Source: Polytrichum commune (lineage: Eukaryota > Streptophyta > Polytrichopsida > Polytrichales > Polytrichaceae). Taken from it: 64,000 nt of DNA. The stretch covers positions 70,323,554 to 70,387,553 of the forward strand of contig OX485803.1 of NCBI GenBank assembly GCA_950295325.1. Reading direction: 5' to 3'. This document shows positions 46,081 to 58,440 of this stretch, in pieces (the first letter of the stretch is position 1; each line of letters begins with the position of its first letter). The notes beneath the pieces were generated by a model that saw only the letters and a list, made by a program, of their open reading frames with translations, was not told where the DNA came from and searched no databases. The position numbers and the translations under genes are program-made.

Positions 46081-48037
46081 CTCCTATGATCGGGTGGTTC
46101 GAGCACATAGCAACCACAATGTTGTGATTAAGTCGTGCTCATTAAATGATCATGTAGGTTCTCCCCTCCTTTCCAGTTATGTCTCTATTAAGTCCATATT
46201 GGTTAGACTCTATTTTTATTTTTATTTTAATGTTTGGGGGGGGGGGAGGGGGTTTGAGAGTTGCAGCCATGTGCATGGGGACCCCTCATTAAGATCCCTA
46301 TATAAAATTTTAACAACCAAAAATGAGGCTATATATACAATTCATAAACTATTTAATCATGTCATATATGTGTACAAAAAGTTTGAACTCTACAGTAAAA
46401 CTCCTTGTTATGTATACAAAATTTAAGGAATTGGATTTCATTTTTATTTTTATTTTTATAATCCTTAGATATTTGCTCATAGAGCACTATGTAGTGACGA
46501 TATCATTGAAATATGATGCATTGGGAGGGGGGTGTATAAGGTATATGGATAAAATATGCTCCTCTTGTGAGAAATCTTGAAGGGGGCCCTAGGGCACATT
46601 TTACCAAAATGCATGGTACCCTAGTTATTTGTACAAAACCATGTGGAACAACACCCCTCCCATATGTATAGTTTGCAAGCCAAGTTCTAATCATAGTATT
46701 GCACAAGCTACATTGAGTGCCTCTCCCCCCATCTTTTTTTAAACACATGTCTTTTTGGTGTCCATTCTTAGACTCAAGAATTTGCTATGTAGATTTAGGC
46801 ACGTCTACCTTTTCATACCAAATTTGCAGGTGCAAGGTGGCCTAGAGCTTTCTTGTAGCTCCAACAACATGAACTATCAAGGAGTTGAATCTTACTTGAG
46901 GCATTGCAATGTGTGTAAAATTGGAGTTTTACACTTCTGTGTTAGAGAGTAACAAAGAAAAGAAAAGAAAGTTGATGTTGGCAACTTAAATCCCAACATG
47001 AATATGAGTATGTTAAACTTTATAACATACTTAGGTATTCCCTTCTAGCACCCTATGAGATGTATTGCCTTCATTTTGGTAGGTAGACTACAAATGAATG
47101 TGATGGTTGTTATGTTTAAGTTTAATCATGTGGGGGATGAATATCTTCAGTAATTTATGAATGCTTGGTGCATGTTTTTCACTAGCTTTATATTTATGAG
47201 GGTGTTTTATGTAGATCTTCAAGTCTATGAAAGCTATGTTATGGAATGTTCCTCATTTTTCAATTGTGATTTCTATGAGGGGGTTGACCTTCTAGCCTTG
47301 ATTTTTGATGGATTTATAAGTGGGTCATAATTTTCATGTTCCTTGTGGATTCTCTTAGAAGGGCAACTAACGTGAGGATCCAACGTTGGTTTTAGATGCA
47401 TATAGTAAACACTTTAACATTTCACAAAGTTCTAGAAGATGTCAATAAAAAGAAGAAATCATGGACTAGATGTGTTGAGATCCCCATTCAATTGACAACT
47501 AGACCCAACAAAATCTAATGCAATCGAATAACAATGAGTATGATCATATGCATAAAAATACTCTCATAGATGTCGTTGCCATAAACTTCACACTTTGAAG
47601 TTAGACTTTATTATGCCAACTATTGTATTGTATTACATCTAACGCCACTACCCTGGGGTATGGCCACGGATGTCCTACGAACAAACACTTTATTCACTCC
47701 AGCCCCCTAGGAGGAACCGGAGTTCTTCTTCTTCTTGCCAACTATTGTAGATGGATGTCGCTTGAAGCGGCAATGAAGACCAAGATATTTGTTGCATGTG
47801 AGTGTACCCTTCTATCTATGTTTAAATCTTTTAACTCCTCTAGGTTTGTGGCTAATTCATCTCAAATATGATTTCACTTGACTCATTCATGATCGTTTGA
47901 AAAGTAATTATGGTATTAAATAAACTCTGAAAAAGTAAACTTTGGACTACCTATTATTTAAGGGTTTTTGTGTTTGATGATTGACAGGTAGGTATGCTTG
48001 TATGTGATAATTCTCTTGCTGCAATGGAATCAAATCA
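46081..48037. other. AT-rich stretch with a G homopolymer
   Basis: An uninterrupted G run lies at 46,236-46,246. Short frames at 46,073-46,426 and 47,623-47,871 show no domain. Confidence 0.35.
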
Positions 48038-48400
48038 TGAGGCATATGGGTGTTATTAGTTTTTCCTATTCAAACACCTATATGTGATTGGTGTGTGGTT
48101 AGCTAAGGATCAAACAAACAAACACCATAAAAAATATATAAAAATATAAAAATATATATGTTCATATGAGATTGGAGTAGTTCTCCATATTTCATGAACT
48201 TACTCCACACTCAATAATGAACACAATTAGGAGAACCTACTCTCCATTCATTTGAAGAATCGACAAACGTACACTTTTGATAACCTTAAATAAGGGGAGG
48301 CCCGATTTTCAATATGGTATTTGTGAATGTTTCATCGATAGTTTGTTAATGCAACACAAATTTGAAGATGTAGTTTTGATCAATATATGATGAAGAATCA
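48038..48400 (-). mobile_element. Tourist-like MITE family copy, right end lost
   Basis: It begins AGGCATATGGGTGTTATT and follows the family order: ...TGATTGGTG..., CAAACACCATAA, GAGATTGGA, ACTCCACACTCAATA, GAACACAATTAGGAGA, GATAACC, TTTGTTAATGCAACACAA. The distal inverted end is not preserved. Orientation is arbitrary, taken opposite to 50,132-50,491. Confidence 0.6.
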
Positions 48401-48522
48401 GAACGACATTGAGTGGGACAGATCAGGTGCTTATAATATTTTGTAAATTGTTGTGTGACGAGATGACATGTCTAAGCCACCGCAATCAAGAAAGTCATGG
48501 TTAGAACTACATTCTTTTGTCT

Positions 48523-48695
48523 TACTAGTGTCGGTCACCATTTGGAGTTACGCGACACTATAATTTTTTATCGAGAGTATCATTTTGCATCCAATTAACA
48601 CAAGTAGTTAGTGTGCACATCAAAGAATGTGATTCAACTTAGTTGGTAAAAACTTAAGGCAACACATAACTCTGAATGGTGACCCACACTAATTA
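48523..48695. mobile_element. Small MITE with TAGTGTSGGTCACC ends
   Basis: The left end is CTAGTGTCGGTCACCATTTG then GAGTTACG. The reverse complement of the right end is TTAGTGTGGGTCACCATTCA then GAGTTATG. TA may flank both sides. A half copy (one end) is at 61,195-61,232. Ends resemble the TTTARTGTCAC family. Confidence 0.6.
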
Positions 48696-49147
48696 GACAA
48701 ATATATAAGTGTAAACAAGACACGAGTGACATTGAGAGTGGGGGTACATTGATAGAGAGGATGCGACACATGCATATATTATGTTATACATTTGCATATG
48801 ACAGGGCCGACATGTCTAAAGCAAGCGTACTCAAGTCAAGCAAAGGCAAGGCACGGTTAAGGAAGGGACGGTTAGACTAGTCGTTGGCCCACTACTTGAA
48901 ATGCACATGTTCCAATTATATAAGCTTAAGGTGTGTGTGATGCATTCCCTTTCCTTCCCAGCAACGCTAAGGACAGACTGGGACCGGAGCTCAACGGAGC
49001 AATAAACATTATGCCTGCAGCTGGCACGCCTTTGGGAGAAGCTTCGAAAGGGGACCCCATGGGTATCATTTGGGGTGCCATTCTTCTGTGTCAGATATTT
49101 CCATGTCAACGTTTGAAGTAGTGTACTGGAAGTGTACACTTTGAATG
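48696..49147. other. Intergenic stretch, nothing recognised
   Basis: Overlapping frames on both strands at 48,831-49,178 have no known domain. It ends at the target copy of the next MITE. Confidence 0.4.
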
Positions 49148-49157
49148 GAGGTTTAAG

Positions 49158-49435
49158 GGTGGGTCTAAATACCCCCATCGAGCGTGGCTCGGAGGCCAGG
49201 TTTGGTGGGGTTCATTTTTCTGGCCCTCCCCGTTTTGGCCCCTTGGGGAATTTTTTTGGTTTTTTTTTGCTAAATTTGGGTCCTGCGGCCCCAAATTACT
49301 CTAGGAAGCCCCCTATGAGATTAAGTAAGGCCCCACCCAATTAAAAAAATAGGGGGCAAGTTTTACCCCAACCCTGCCACCCCCTCCCGAACCTAGCCTC
49401 CGAGCCACGCTCGATGGGGGTTTTTAGGCAGATCC
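49158..49435. mobile_element. Mutator-like MITE with 10-bp target duplication
   Basis: The terminal inverted repeats share TAAA.ACCCCCATCGAGCG, TGGCTCGGAGG and YAGGTT over about 50 bp with one indel. Identical copies of GAGGTTTAAG flank the element at 49,148-49,157 and 49,436-49,445. A 9-11-bp duplication with long terminal repeats is typical of Mutator-like elements. The 278-bp interior is G/C- and T-run rich and non-coding. A second copy begins at 63,912. Confidence 0.85.
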
Positions 49436-49445
49436 GAGGTTTAAG

Positions 49446-50128
49446 GCTTCACTAGGAGAAATCGTGTATGTTTTCACAGTTTTGGCTACCAATGTTTGGT
49501 TTGGGAGCCATTTTTTGACCGCCTACCACTGAAAATCGCCTTTAGTTCTTGATGGCAGGCCAATTGGTGACGAAAAATTGATGATGTCAGCATATATATA
49601 TATATATACTTTTTCATGGCTTTGGACAAAAGCCGTGTGATGCAAAACTATTACGTTCGGTTCTAGCAGTATGGAAGCGATTTCACCTACTGCCATGTGT
49701 GCGCATTTTCCCCTTCGAAATCCAAAGCTATACTAGTCAGCAGAGGTTGATGTTACAGGTTCAATAGCTAATTCGAACAAGGGTTGAAGGGTCCTAACAA
49801 ATAATGTTGGTATTCCCAGCAGCTTTTTACCACCTTTTGCACACTGATTTACATGATAGTCAACCACACTTGCTAATGTGGCCTGAGGAAATTTAGCGAG
49901 CATCCTCCAAATGCATGTTTGGGGGAGAAAAATGATGGATGTGGATGTGGCATCCGGTTATGATGATCAGCTGCATTGTGGTGACCATTCTCCATGGAAT
50001 AGATCTACCATTGGTATTGATTGTGGATGTATGCTAATTTAGTTGCCTTAGGTTATGTGTTAAAGTTCACCGGACAACACGGGGTTGGTTGGAGGAAAGT
50101 TTATGTTGTCTTATGTGGTCACTCTTCT
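49446..50128. other. Intergenic stretch, nothing recognised
   Basis: It contains a TA microsatellite near 49,591-49,608 and no recognisable gene. Confidence 0.4.
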
Positions 50129-50131
50129 TAA

Positions 50132-50491
50132 AGGTGTCTGGGTGTTATTTGGTTTGGATTTTATGTTCTCCCGACTATGTTTGCATAACAAAATGTGTGT
50201 TCTATTAGCAAATTTAGAATGAAGCATCATCGTAAATTGGATTGGAGATCATAGCTCCCTCGATTTAGGTATGGTTATTGAAAGTGCATGTTTGTTGGTT
50301 TTGTAATTGAATACACATGTTCTCTCAATTGTGTTCGCTATTGTGTGTGGAGTAGGTGATAAAATGTAAAGACACAGTCAAAATTTATTTTCAACATGTC
50401 TCTTTAGGGTGTTTGTTCTTTGATCCTCACTGGAAATCAATTAAATTTAGGGGTTTGATTAAGAAAGGTATTAAATAACACCTGCATACCT
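50132..50491 (+). mobile_element. Tourist-like MITE, complete copy
   Basis: The left end is AGGTGTCTGGGTGTTATTTG. The reverse complement of the right end is AGGTATGCAGGTGTTATTTA. TAA flanks both sides (50,129-50,131 and 50,492-50,494), the trinucleotide duplication of PIF/Harbinger-related Tourist elements. It is 360 bp and non-coding. Its termini do not match the GGGCCC ends of the large Harbinger element at 17.9-26.6 kb, so that element is probably not its source. Confidence 0.75.
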
Positions 50492-50494
50492 TAA

Positions 50495-51477
50495 TCAAAC
50501 ATTTACAATTGAGGGGTACGTGGTAAGGATCGTGGTAAGGATCGTGGTTAAGGATGAACACCCAAATGACATGTGTTACTATGAGATTGGAAAAAATGCT
50601 CAAAGATTATGGGGATTGCAGTTCCTTACTACTACTTCTCTTCTACTAGAGGGTTTACCTAACTACTCCAATAGGAGATTTCCAATTCTTATTCATATAT
50701 TTCAAACCCCATATAGTGCAAGAGAACCATTAGTAAGGAACTGCAATTCCGAAAATGAGAATATTGACAACATTCTAGATCCAATAGTTAACACTGTGGC
50801 GAGGGCCTATTTTGATGACTTGAAGTGAAAGGATTATTTCCTGCAAATTTTGCATCTCCACTTTGATTCTGAGATTTGAAATGACAATCTTCAATATTCA
50901 TAATTGCTAACAAAAATGAAACAATATTTGGTATGATCCAACAACCATAATTATATGTGAAGTTGAATGTGGCTGCTATAGGGCCACAATCCTTATATCA
51001 CACCTGGAGGTATGCGGCCATGTTGTGCCCACACTTCCAAACTTAGTCATTAGATCATATTTGGATTTGTCTCATTTGCTTAACAATTGCAAATCATGAA
51101 GATTTTCATTTTTAAGGTTTTATAATTGAATTCATAATGTGTGGCAATTATAGGCATTCAAAGTGAATATTATCTTCCTCTTTAAGTGATCACACAAGCC
51201 CTCTTAATTACGTTGAAGATTTATCCTAAATTAAAAACATATTCTAAGCACATAATCCAATCTCGTTGTAATACAACTATTTGTAGTGTTTGTTCTTAAC
51301 TACAAATCTTGCCCAAAAATCGCTCACTCGTAGGAGAGAAGAGAGAATAATGTTGTTCTTCAAGGCAATCAACACAATTGCCCATTTGCCAATGACCTCA
51401 AGCGACATAAATACCATCCATTTTTTAGTTGTCAATTCAAAAGGGTAACCGCATAGGTACCTTATGGTGTACCTTAA
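50495..51477. other. Intergenic stretch, nothing recognised
   Basis: The plus-strand frame at 50,520-50,828 (102 codons) has no known domain and begins in a short GTAAGGATCGTG duplication. Confidence 0.35.
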
Positions 51478-51848
51478 GGTGTGCCAGTGTTATTCGGTTA
51501 CTTCTCTTATGCAAACCTACAATTGAATGGTGTGTGGTTGGGTATGGAACTAAGAACAAACACCATAAATAAACTTGATTAAAAGAGATTGGACAATGTC
51601 TTCAAATTTTATTGACTATTCTACACTCAATAGTCAACACAGTTAGGAGAGTCTATGTCTTCACTCAAAGAATCAACACACATGCTTTTTTGATAACAAT
51701 AGCTAAATATGGGGAGGTCCGATTTTCAATCCGGATGTTGTTGACATTTCATCATACATTTGCTAACGGAACACAAACTTCAAGAGGTAAAGACAATCAA
51801 TAAAAGATGAAGAACCAAGAAAACGAGCCACTTCATACCTGCATACCT
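51478..51848 (-). mobile_element. Tourist-like MITE, second full-length copy
   Basis: The left end is GGTGTGCCAGTGTTATTCGG, preceded by TAA. The right end is CTGCATACCT. The interior keeps the family block order in the orientation opposite to 50,132-50,491. The right flanking trinucleotide has changed. Confidence 0.65.
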
Positions 51849-52446
51849 TTAGAACAATATTGTATCATTTATTAACCAAATTGTATCTAAGTGATGCAAC
51901 TATACTATGTGGACCATAAGATTTATCTCATCAATGTTGTGAATGCATGATGCCAAACTTTATTTTTCTGCTTTTTTCTTTTTCTTTTTGGGAACAAATT
52001 GATGACGCCAAACGTATATGTTCACGGCATGAAAACCTTGACCTGATGTAGCGTACTGGTTCACTATTTATATCAAAAGTTTCAACCTTTTGTTTCAAGG
52101 GGCCCATATTCCCATTTCAATGTCTGTTCAAATCTTGTTTTTTTGGCACGATAAACTTTCTATGTATATATATATACATATAGATATAGATATTCAAGGT
52201 TTTTCAGTCATAATGTATTTAGCTACTATCAACCGTTTCATTATAATAATATTAAGTGACAGTGCTTCACCCAAATCTCACTCGTTTTCACGTTGAATCA
52301 ACTTACTGACAAACATTTTGTAAGGTATAATTCTAGCACCTTACATGACATTTATCCGGCCCTACCCAACATAGTCATTCAAATGAATAATGTCTTGTTT
52401 GCTTGCTTTCTAGGAGAATGATTATTTTGGCACACAAGAGCCATCA
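51849..52446. other. AT-rich stretch, nothing recognised
   Basis: It contains only a TATA-rich run near 52,163-52,192 and short frames. Confidence 0.4.
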
Positions 52447-54536
52447 AGTATGTAGGTGTTATTTGGTGTGTTTTACATGTTCTCCAACATCTAGCGTCTA
52501 GATTCACATAGCAAAACTTGTGATGCATTAGCAAATCTATGATGAAGCATCAACAAAAATCCGATTGAAAATTGAACCTTCTGTCAGCCATAAACCCCCA
52601 CCCTTAAGCGTCGTAATCCAGGTGAGAGCTCATAGCTCACATGCATTCACCAACTCCCTTTGCCTTGTAACCCAGCTACCAATGTTCCAACGATGATATT
52701 TAAAACACACAACCCTTTTATTTTAAAGACACTAGGTTTGGAGTATTTACAAATACTCCTTTCCCATGATCATTGTCACACAGTCTCACTCTCATTGCTC
52801 ACTTACACGTGGTACTAAACCTATTAACTACCTATGCCTTACACTAGTCTAAGTTAAGTCACTACTTGGCCCTTGTTAATTGTTGGGCTTACTGAGTGTG
52901 ACTTAATTCAATTACTAAATCAACCCCCAACCCTAAGTCCTAACTAATACTCTGTTTTGGTAGACCTACTGGCTTAAGAGCCTCGGTGCCTCTGTAACCC
53001 ATTCTCCTTCCTTGTTACAGTTAGCTGCTGGTTCTGGCAGCCTCGTTAACAGGCCCTTGGCCAGCATCAATTCTCCCTTCCACCCAACCTTCAAATCAGT
53101 CAGCCCTTGTTCCCAGCAGCGTGCAACTTCCATGTGAAATGATTATGTTCGGTGTGGATCAATTTGCAACCCCTGGCCGTCGACTTCCCCTGAACCAATC
53201 TCAGCTCCTTAGCCCCAACAAATTCACCCACCATGAGTCCACAACAACCAAGCCCCTGATCATGAACCCTCCTCCGTAGCAGCGTTACTTAGATGTGAGT
53301 GTGAGAAATTCCCCAAAACCTTTGATTTCCCCTGCCAATTCTCCGATTCGCCCACCAGCCAATGTGAAGTGGTGGTTCTCCATACCGATTGACCACCTCA
53401 ATGCCAATGAATCCCGGCTGGCCTTGCCAGCAGCCTGTCCACTGCTCCGGCAAGGCGCGCCCCTCACAGCTCGAATTTCGACAAGGCCAACTGATTTCAG
53501 AACAGTGCGAGCTCCTCACCTCCTCCTTAAACCCATAATCTTCAAGCTTGCTTCAACCTCCCATTCTCTGCCTTTTGCCTGACCGAGTGGCCACAGCCAC
53601 AACACAAAGAATCACACCAATTGAGTCTAACATCAACCCACCTTACTCGCAACCATATTGCTTGTGACAACAACCAAAACACTGCGAAGTTGAGTCCGTG
53701 GACTCAACTCATCTTGAAGCTCTCAGTTGCCTAGCAGTGCGGCTCAAACCTCAAATCCACACGTCCCACTTTGGTGAGGGTTGATCTCCAGTAGCTCAAG
53801 CCATCTCTGCAAGGCGGGCTCTCTCCCAAACTTCCCCGCATTCACCCTCTTTGTCTGTCAGTAGAGAGCAGCTAACAATTCCTCCCCAAAGCCCCCTCCG
53901 GCCAGCGGCCTTGCGACTCTGTCCACCGAGAGCGAGAGAGAGACCAGAGGCTTGCTTCAACCGCCTCATAGTCCCTGGATCCGGAAAATGCTAGGGTACA
54001 GTGGACTCCCCCTAATATGAACACTACCGATGCCCATTCTAACACAATCAACCCAGCTCACTAAGCCTTAAGGCCTAAATCCTATTAACCCGACTAACTA
54101 ATTCATAAAATCTCAACTTCACACTTTAGCACTAAACTACTAACAATCTAGCCTACAACTTAATCTAAATTAAAATTCAATGTAACACTCTTTCTATGTT
54201 TTGAATAATTAATAGGAAATCCAAGCCCAAAGTTTTAATAACTTCGAAGCTTAAAAACACATGTGGGCACCTAATTTGGGCTCACACCTTCTTTTATTTA
54301 GATATGTTTATCGGAAGCGCATGTTTGTTGATTTCTTAATTAAATACATAGGTCCTCCCAAGTGTGTTCATTATTGAATGTGGAGTAGTTCATGAAATTT
54401 GAAGACATAATCCAATCTCTTTTAAACATGTGTATGTATGGTATTTGTTCTTTGATCCTCCCTGAACCACACATCGATCAAGTATAAATGTCCAATAAAG
54501 AATAGTATTGAATAATATATTTCCACTCGCATACCT
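52447..54536 (+). mobile_element. Tourist-like MITE copy split by a solo LTR
   Basis: The left part (52,447-52,581) starts AGTATGTAGGTGTTATTTGG. The right part (54,292-54,536) ends with CGCATACCT. Joined across the LTR, minus one CCTTC copy, the sequence aligns without a gap to 50,132-50,491 around the insertion point, so the MITE was present before the LTR element arrived. Confidence 0.75.
52582..54286. mobile_element. Solo LTR, 1,705 bp
   Basis: It starts TGTCAGCC and ends GGGCTCACA, the TG...CA form of LTR ends. It is flanked by identical 5-bp copies of CCTTC (52,577-52,581 and 54,287-54,291). It is richer in C and G than the host MITE and has no gag-pol motif. The frame at 53,295-53,582 and its antisense look like chance. 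A complete retrotransposon was presumably removed by recombination between its two LTRs. Copia or Gypsy origin cannot be told. Confidence 0.85.
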
Positions 54537-54563
54537 TATTTCCTTGGTAATTCACGCTACTAA

Positions 54564-54933
54564 GCTATGCATGTGTTATTAAATTATTTTTCTTAATCGG
54601 ACACCTACATTTGATTGGTGCACAGTTAGGTGACAATGAATGAGCACACAACATTAAGACATATGCTTAAAAGGGATTGGATTGCATCTTCAAGTTATAT
54701 TAACTACTTCATTCAATAATGAACATAATTGGGGGGAACCCATGTATGTGGTTATCGAATGAACAAACACGCATTTCCAATAACCATATGTAAGTCAAGG
54801 GTAGTTTGATTTCAATTGATTTTTGCTAATGCTTCATCATAGATTTGCTATTGCAACACAAGTTATGTTGTGAAAATATAATCAATAGTAGTTGGAGAAT
54901 TTGAAAGACCAACCAAATAACACCCACATACCT
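54564..54933 (-). mobile_element. Tourist-like MITE, third full-length copy
   Basis: TAA flanks both ends (54,561-54,563 and 54,934-54,936). The left end is GCTATGCATGTGTTATTAAA and the right end CACCCACATACCT. The interior holds ACACCTACATTTGATTGGTG, ATTCAATAATGAACATAATT and GTAGTTGGAGAATTTGAAAG. It sits only 27 bp from the previous copy, in the opposite orientation. Confidence 0.75.
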
Positions 54934-54936
54934 TAA

Positions 54937-57900
54937 CCAAAAGCATTGATATTTAGTATGCGTAAACATTTAGTGTTGAGTGTGAACAATAGATACAAAC
55001 ATGTGCATGTTACCTAGGAATTGGTCGGTCAATCTTTACTTTATTGCACAACACTTGCATAGCATCAATACATAATAATGTTTTTCAAAAAAATTAGTGT
55101 GACTCAACCATGACGGGGAAATAATATAATTGAGGTTATATGTACATTGGATACATTGAGGTAGGAGCACCTTAAACCAAGACAACACCCAAAAAACCAA
55201 CACCTTCAAAATCTTGCATAATAAATACATGTTGATTTGAGAATGTGAACATCAACTCCCCCCCCCCCCCCCCCCCCCCTTCTAACAATTTTGGGTGCCT
55301 ACACATTTTTAAGTTAAAAAAATTGTATTCATTTCAATATCAAAGGGAGAGGGGGGGGGGTGGAGGGTAAAAATTGCATTTCACCCAATCTTCTTTTTTT
55401 CTACCTAGGAATTTTATTTATTTTGGTTCATATGATGCCGCATGTATGCCAATATATCTTAACTTCTTGTTTTAAGGTGCTCTTACCTCAATGTGCCTCG
55501 CATTTTGGAGGGGTTGTCCATATCGACATAACCAACAAATTAGTAAGTTAAATACAGTTGATGTAGGATAAATACAACTACGTGCATTGAATATTAAGAT
55601 TAGTATTACTTATTATTTGTAGTTATGTGGTGTTGAATGACCATAATGTATTGTTTACAAACAAAGTAGGAATGCTTGGTTTGAACATCATGGAACATGA
55701 AAGACATTACTTGGCAGCAAATTGTCTTATAAGTAAAAGATTCATAGCAACGAGTAACTCCAAACACCTAGCAAGTAACGCATGTAGTGATATTCGACGT
55801 AGCATGGCCCACGCCACTTTAAGGAATTCGGTGGAGGTTGAGAAACAAGGAATGAGGAAGGAGGACCACAAGCACTACTTCGATGGATATTCTAAGCCGA
55901 TAATGGTACTACATGCTAGTATGTGATGGACCGAACAATGGAGCCCAACAAAATGATTAATTCGTGAAGACCCTTGCTTGATCCACCATTACATTACTAC
56001 ACGGATCACGGGTCGCCACCATTGTTTTTTTTTTCCTATCACACGATCAAATTCAGATTTTCAAATCTATCAGTGTAATAGATATGAATGTACCAAATCT
56101 ACCTTGTAGTGGCAAAGAACCAGTGACAACGACCTGTGATCCATGCAATAAATCTTCACAGTAGGTTGAGATTTGAAGAGGATGAAAAGTCCAGAAGTGA
56201 TAAATGTAAGCTCCCCCATTACCAAGACATGACTTATAACTTAAAACCACCAATATAATGTACCGCTGCCATACATTTGAAGACCCCAAACTTATGATGG
56301 TTATGCATGTTGTTGGGTTTAGGTTTAGCTTGGTCCACAATGTGACTATCACATTCAGCTCGTGCTGAGGAGGGAACAAATAAAGACTCTAACCCACAAA
56401 GAAAGTTAGTGGAGCTATGACTAGTCCAAAGGGTCTCTCACTAATCGTGACATCCTCTAGGTAGGTGGGTCGTTCACATGAAGCTTGTGAAGGTGCCTTG
56501 GTCCGAGCTCAAGTGGGCTGGCAAAATCCTTTCCAAAATTTTCTTGTTGCCCTTTCATCGACTTTTGGCTTTGGGGCCATTTTTTCTACTTTGTGAAATC
56601 CGCCATACCATTGTGACTTTGAATGGCATGCTTTTATGTTCATATATGCTCTTTTTTTATGTCTACCTATGCCTACGAAGTTACCCATGTGTATCACGTG
56701 TAACTATTTTGGTGTATGAGGTAGTGTTCATGATTGGCGAAGATGATGTTTTTCTTGCGAGAGGGGGATGATGCCAATTGTCAGGTTAGTGTGAAGAAGG
56801 GACACTTCACCTTGAACAGAGTCGCGAGCTTATAGGTGGATTTGGAGTGGGGTTCACTAAGCATATCCATGATACAAGTTCTACTGTCTTATGTTGAGGT
56901 GGTCCTTATTAGTAACCATTGTAGGTCAATTCAGACAATGTTGTATATCGCAAGGGTGGGTGGTACAAGGACATGGAATATGAACGAGTTGGGTTTGATT
57001 GCATGGTTGTCTCCAGAAGGTTGTTTATCCCCATATATGAGCTAATTGAGTGGGTTTCGACAACATCTTGTTAGATTCATTCTTGAAATTTTGTTTGTTT
57101 TTATGTGGCGGTATCGGTGCTTGCTTAAGTGGGGAGTATTGGCACTTGTGGTTTTCCAATTTTCATTCGTGTTTTCTTTACAACATAAGCCTCACCTTTT
57201 CTTATCCAACTCGTTCATTTTTTTTTTAAAAGAACTTGTTTATTGCAACTCACAACGAGAATATGTATATAAATGATTTTGATTGGCAACTGGAGGTTTT
57301 TTTTATCATAATTTCTGGATAGATGGCAACCAACAGTCTATGGTTGTCAGTTGAATAATTCATTTAAGCATTTCCTCATCATGAATTGCAATGAACAAGT
57401 TGCAACATGTTATTGTAATGGATTTTATTATTATTATTATTGTTGTTGTTGTTATTTTCTAGTTTTTGTCAATCTCCATGATCAAAGGACCCAGAGAGGA
57501 GAACATCATAAATTCATAATGATTGTCTTCAAGAGCCTCACTCAGACTGTCATGTCCTCGGGAGTTACCAAGTCCACAACAAATTAAAGTTCTTTAAAGT
57601 TGTTCAGATATACAACTTTGCATAATTTTGTTTTGACAAGTTTCTAACAGCATGGAATAATGTGAGTGTTCTAAAACCATTTCCTAATGAAGCTTGCAGT
57701 GCTTGTATCTATACATCACAACACATTCGGAGATTTTTAAGACGGTATGTTGAAACACTTTATCCCATGCAAAGCACACAAAATTGTGCATTGTGTGGGT
57801 GGGATGTAACAACCTGCATGCATCCTACATAGAAGTCATTTGGACTAGAAAAGAAAAGCTACTTGACCCATATTCATCCTTCGTACAAAAAGTGAACAAA

Positions 57901-58189
57901 AGAACAAACATATAAATAACATCATAGCTTCACTTCCTAATGAAAACCAATGTTTTTAATGCTATTATTAATTGGAATGGGTGTATATTATGCCATTTAA
58001 CATGGGTTTAGTGATATTGATACTTGTCACGAAGCTATAACCAAAAGTCACAACTCTTCACATCTTGAACATATAAAAATTGTCTCAAGTTGTTGATGTC
58101 ACTAAAGTTGGAACTCTCGTATCATAGAGGGTGCGCTATTCCTCATTACGAACACTAGAATGTAGTGTTCATGTGGAGTTCAAGTGGTG
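54937..58189. other. AT-rich stretch with homopolymers, nothing firm
   Basis: There is a run of 22 C at 55,258-55,279 and a run of 10 G at 55,351-55,360, about 70 bp apart. Frames at 55,627-55,926, 56,478-56,771 and 57,046-57,276 show no domain. TTA/TTG trinucleotide repeats lie near 57,425-57,455. Confidence 0.35.
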
Positions 58190-58440
58190 TATGAAATGCA
58201 ATGAAATTGATTTTAAAGTCCGTGAAGTCAAAATGCTAACGGGCCTGAAAGCACATCAAAATGGTTTCAAATCGGCTAATTCCCTAGAGTGGCGGAGTGT
58301 TGTAGCCTCCATGAGATAGAGGCTAATCTCAACTTGTTGGTCCAATTGAAAGAAAGACTTGAGGCTCCCTAATATTACGGTCTCAAATAGTGATGAAAAC
58401 TTATCTCTAATTGGGTTATGTAAGGGATACTCCAATGCAA
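58190..58440 (+). repeat. Second copy of the 27,600-27,850 repeat
   Basis: It has the same block order as 27,600-27,850, in the same orientation, with scattered substitutions. The plus-strand frame at 58,131-58,319 includes ANSLEWRSVVASM and was probably once coding. Confidence 0.5.

Noticed and set aside
56478-57276. Membrane-protein-like frames (Leu/Phe/Val-rich)
   Set aside because: T-rich DNA produces hydrophobic chance frames; there is no family resemblance and the frames are broken.
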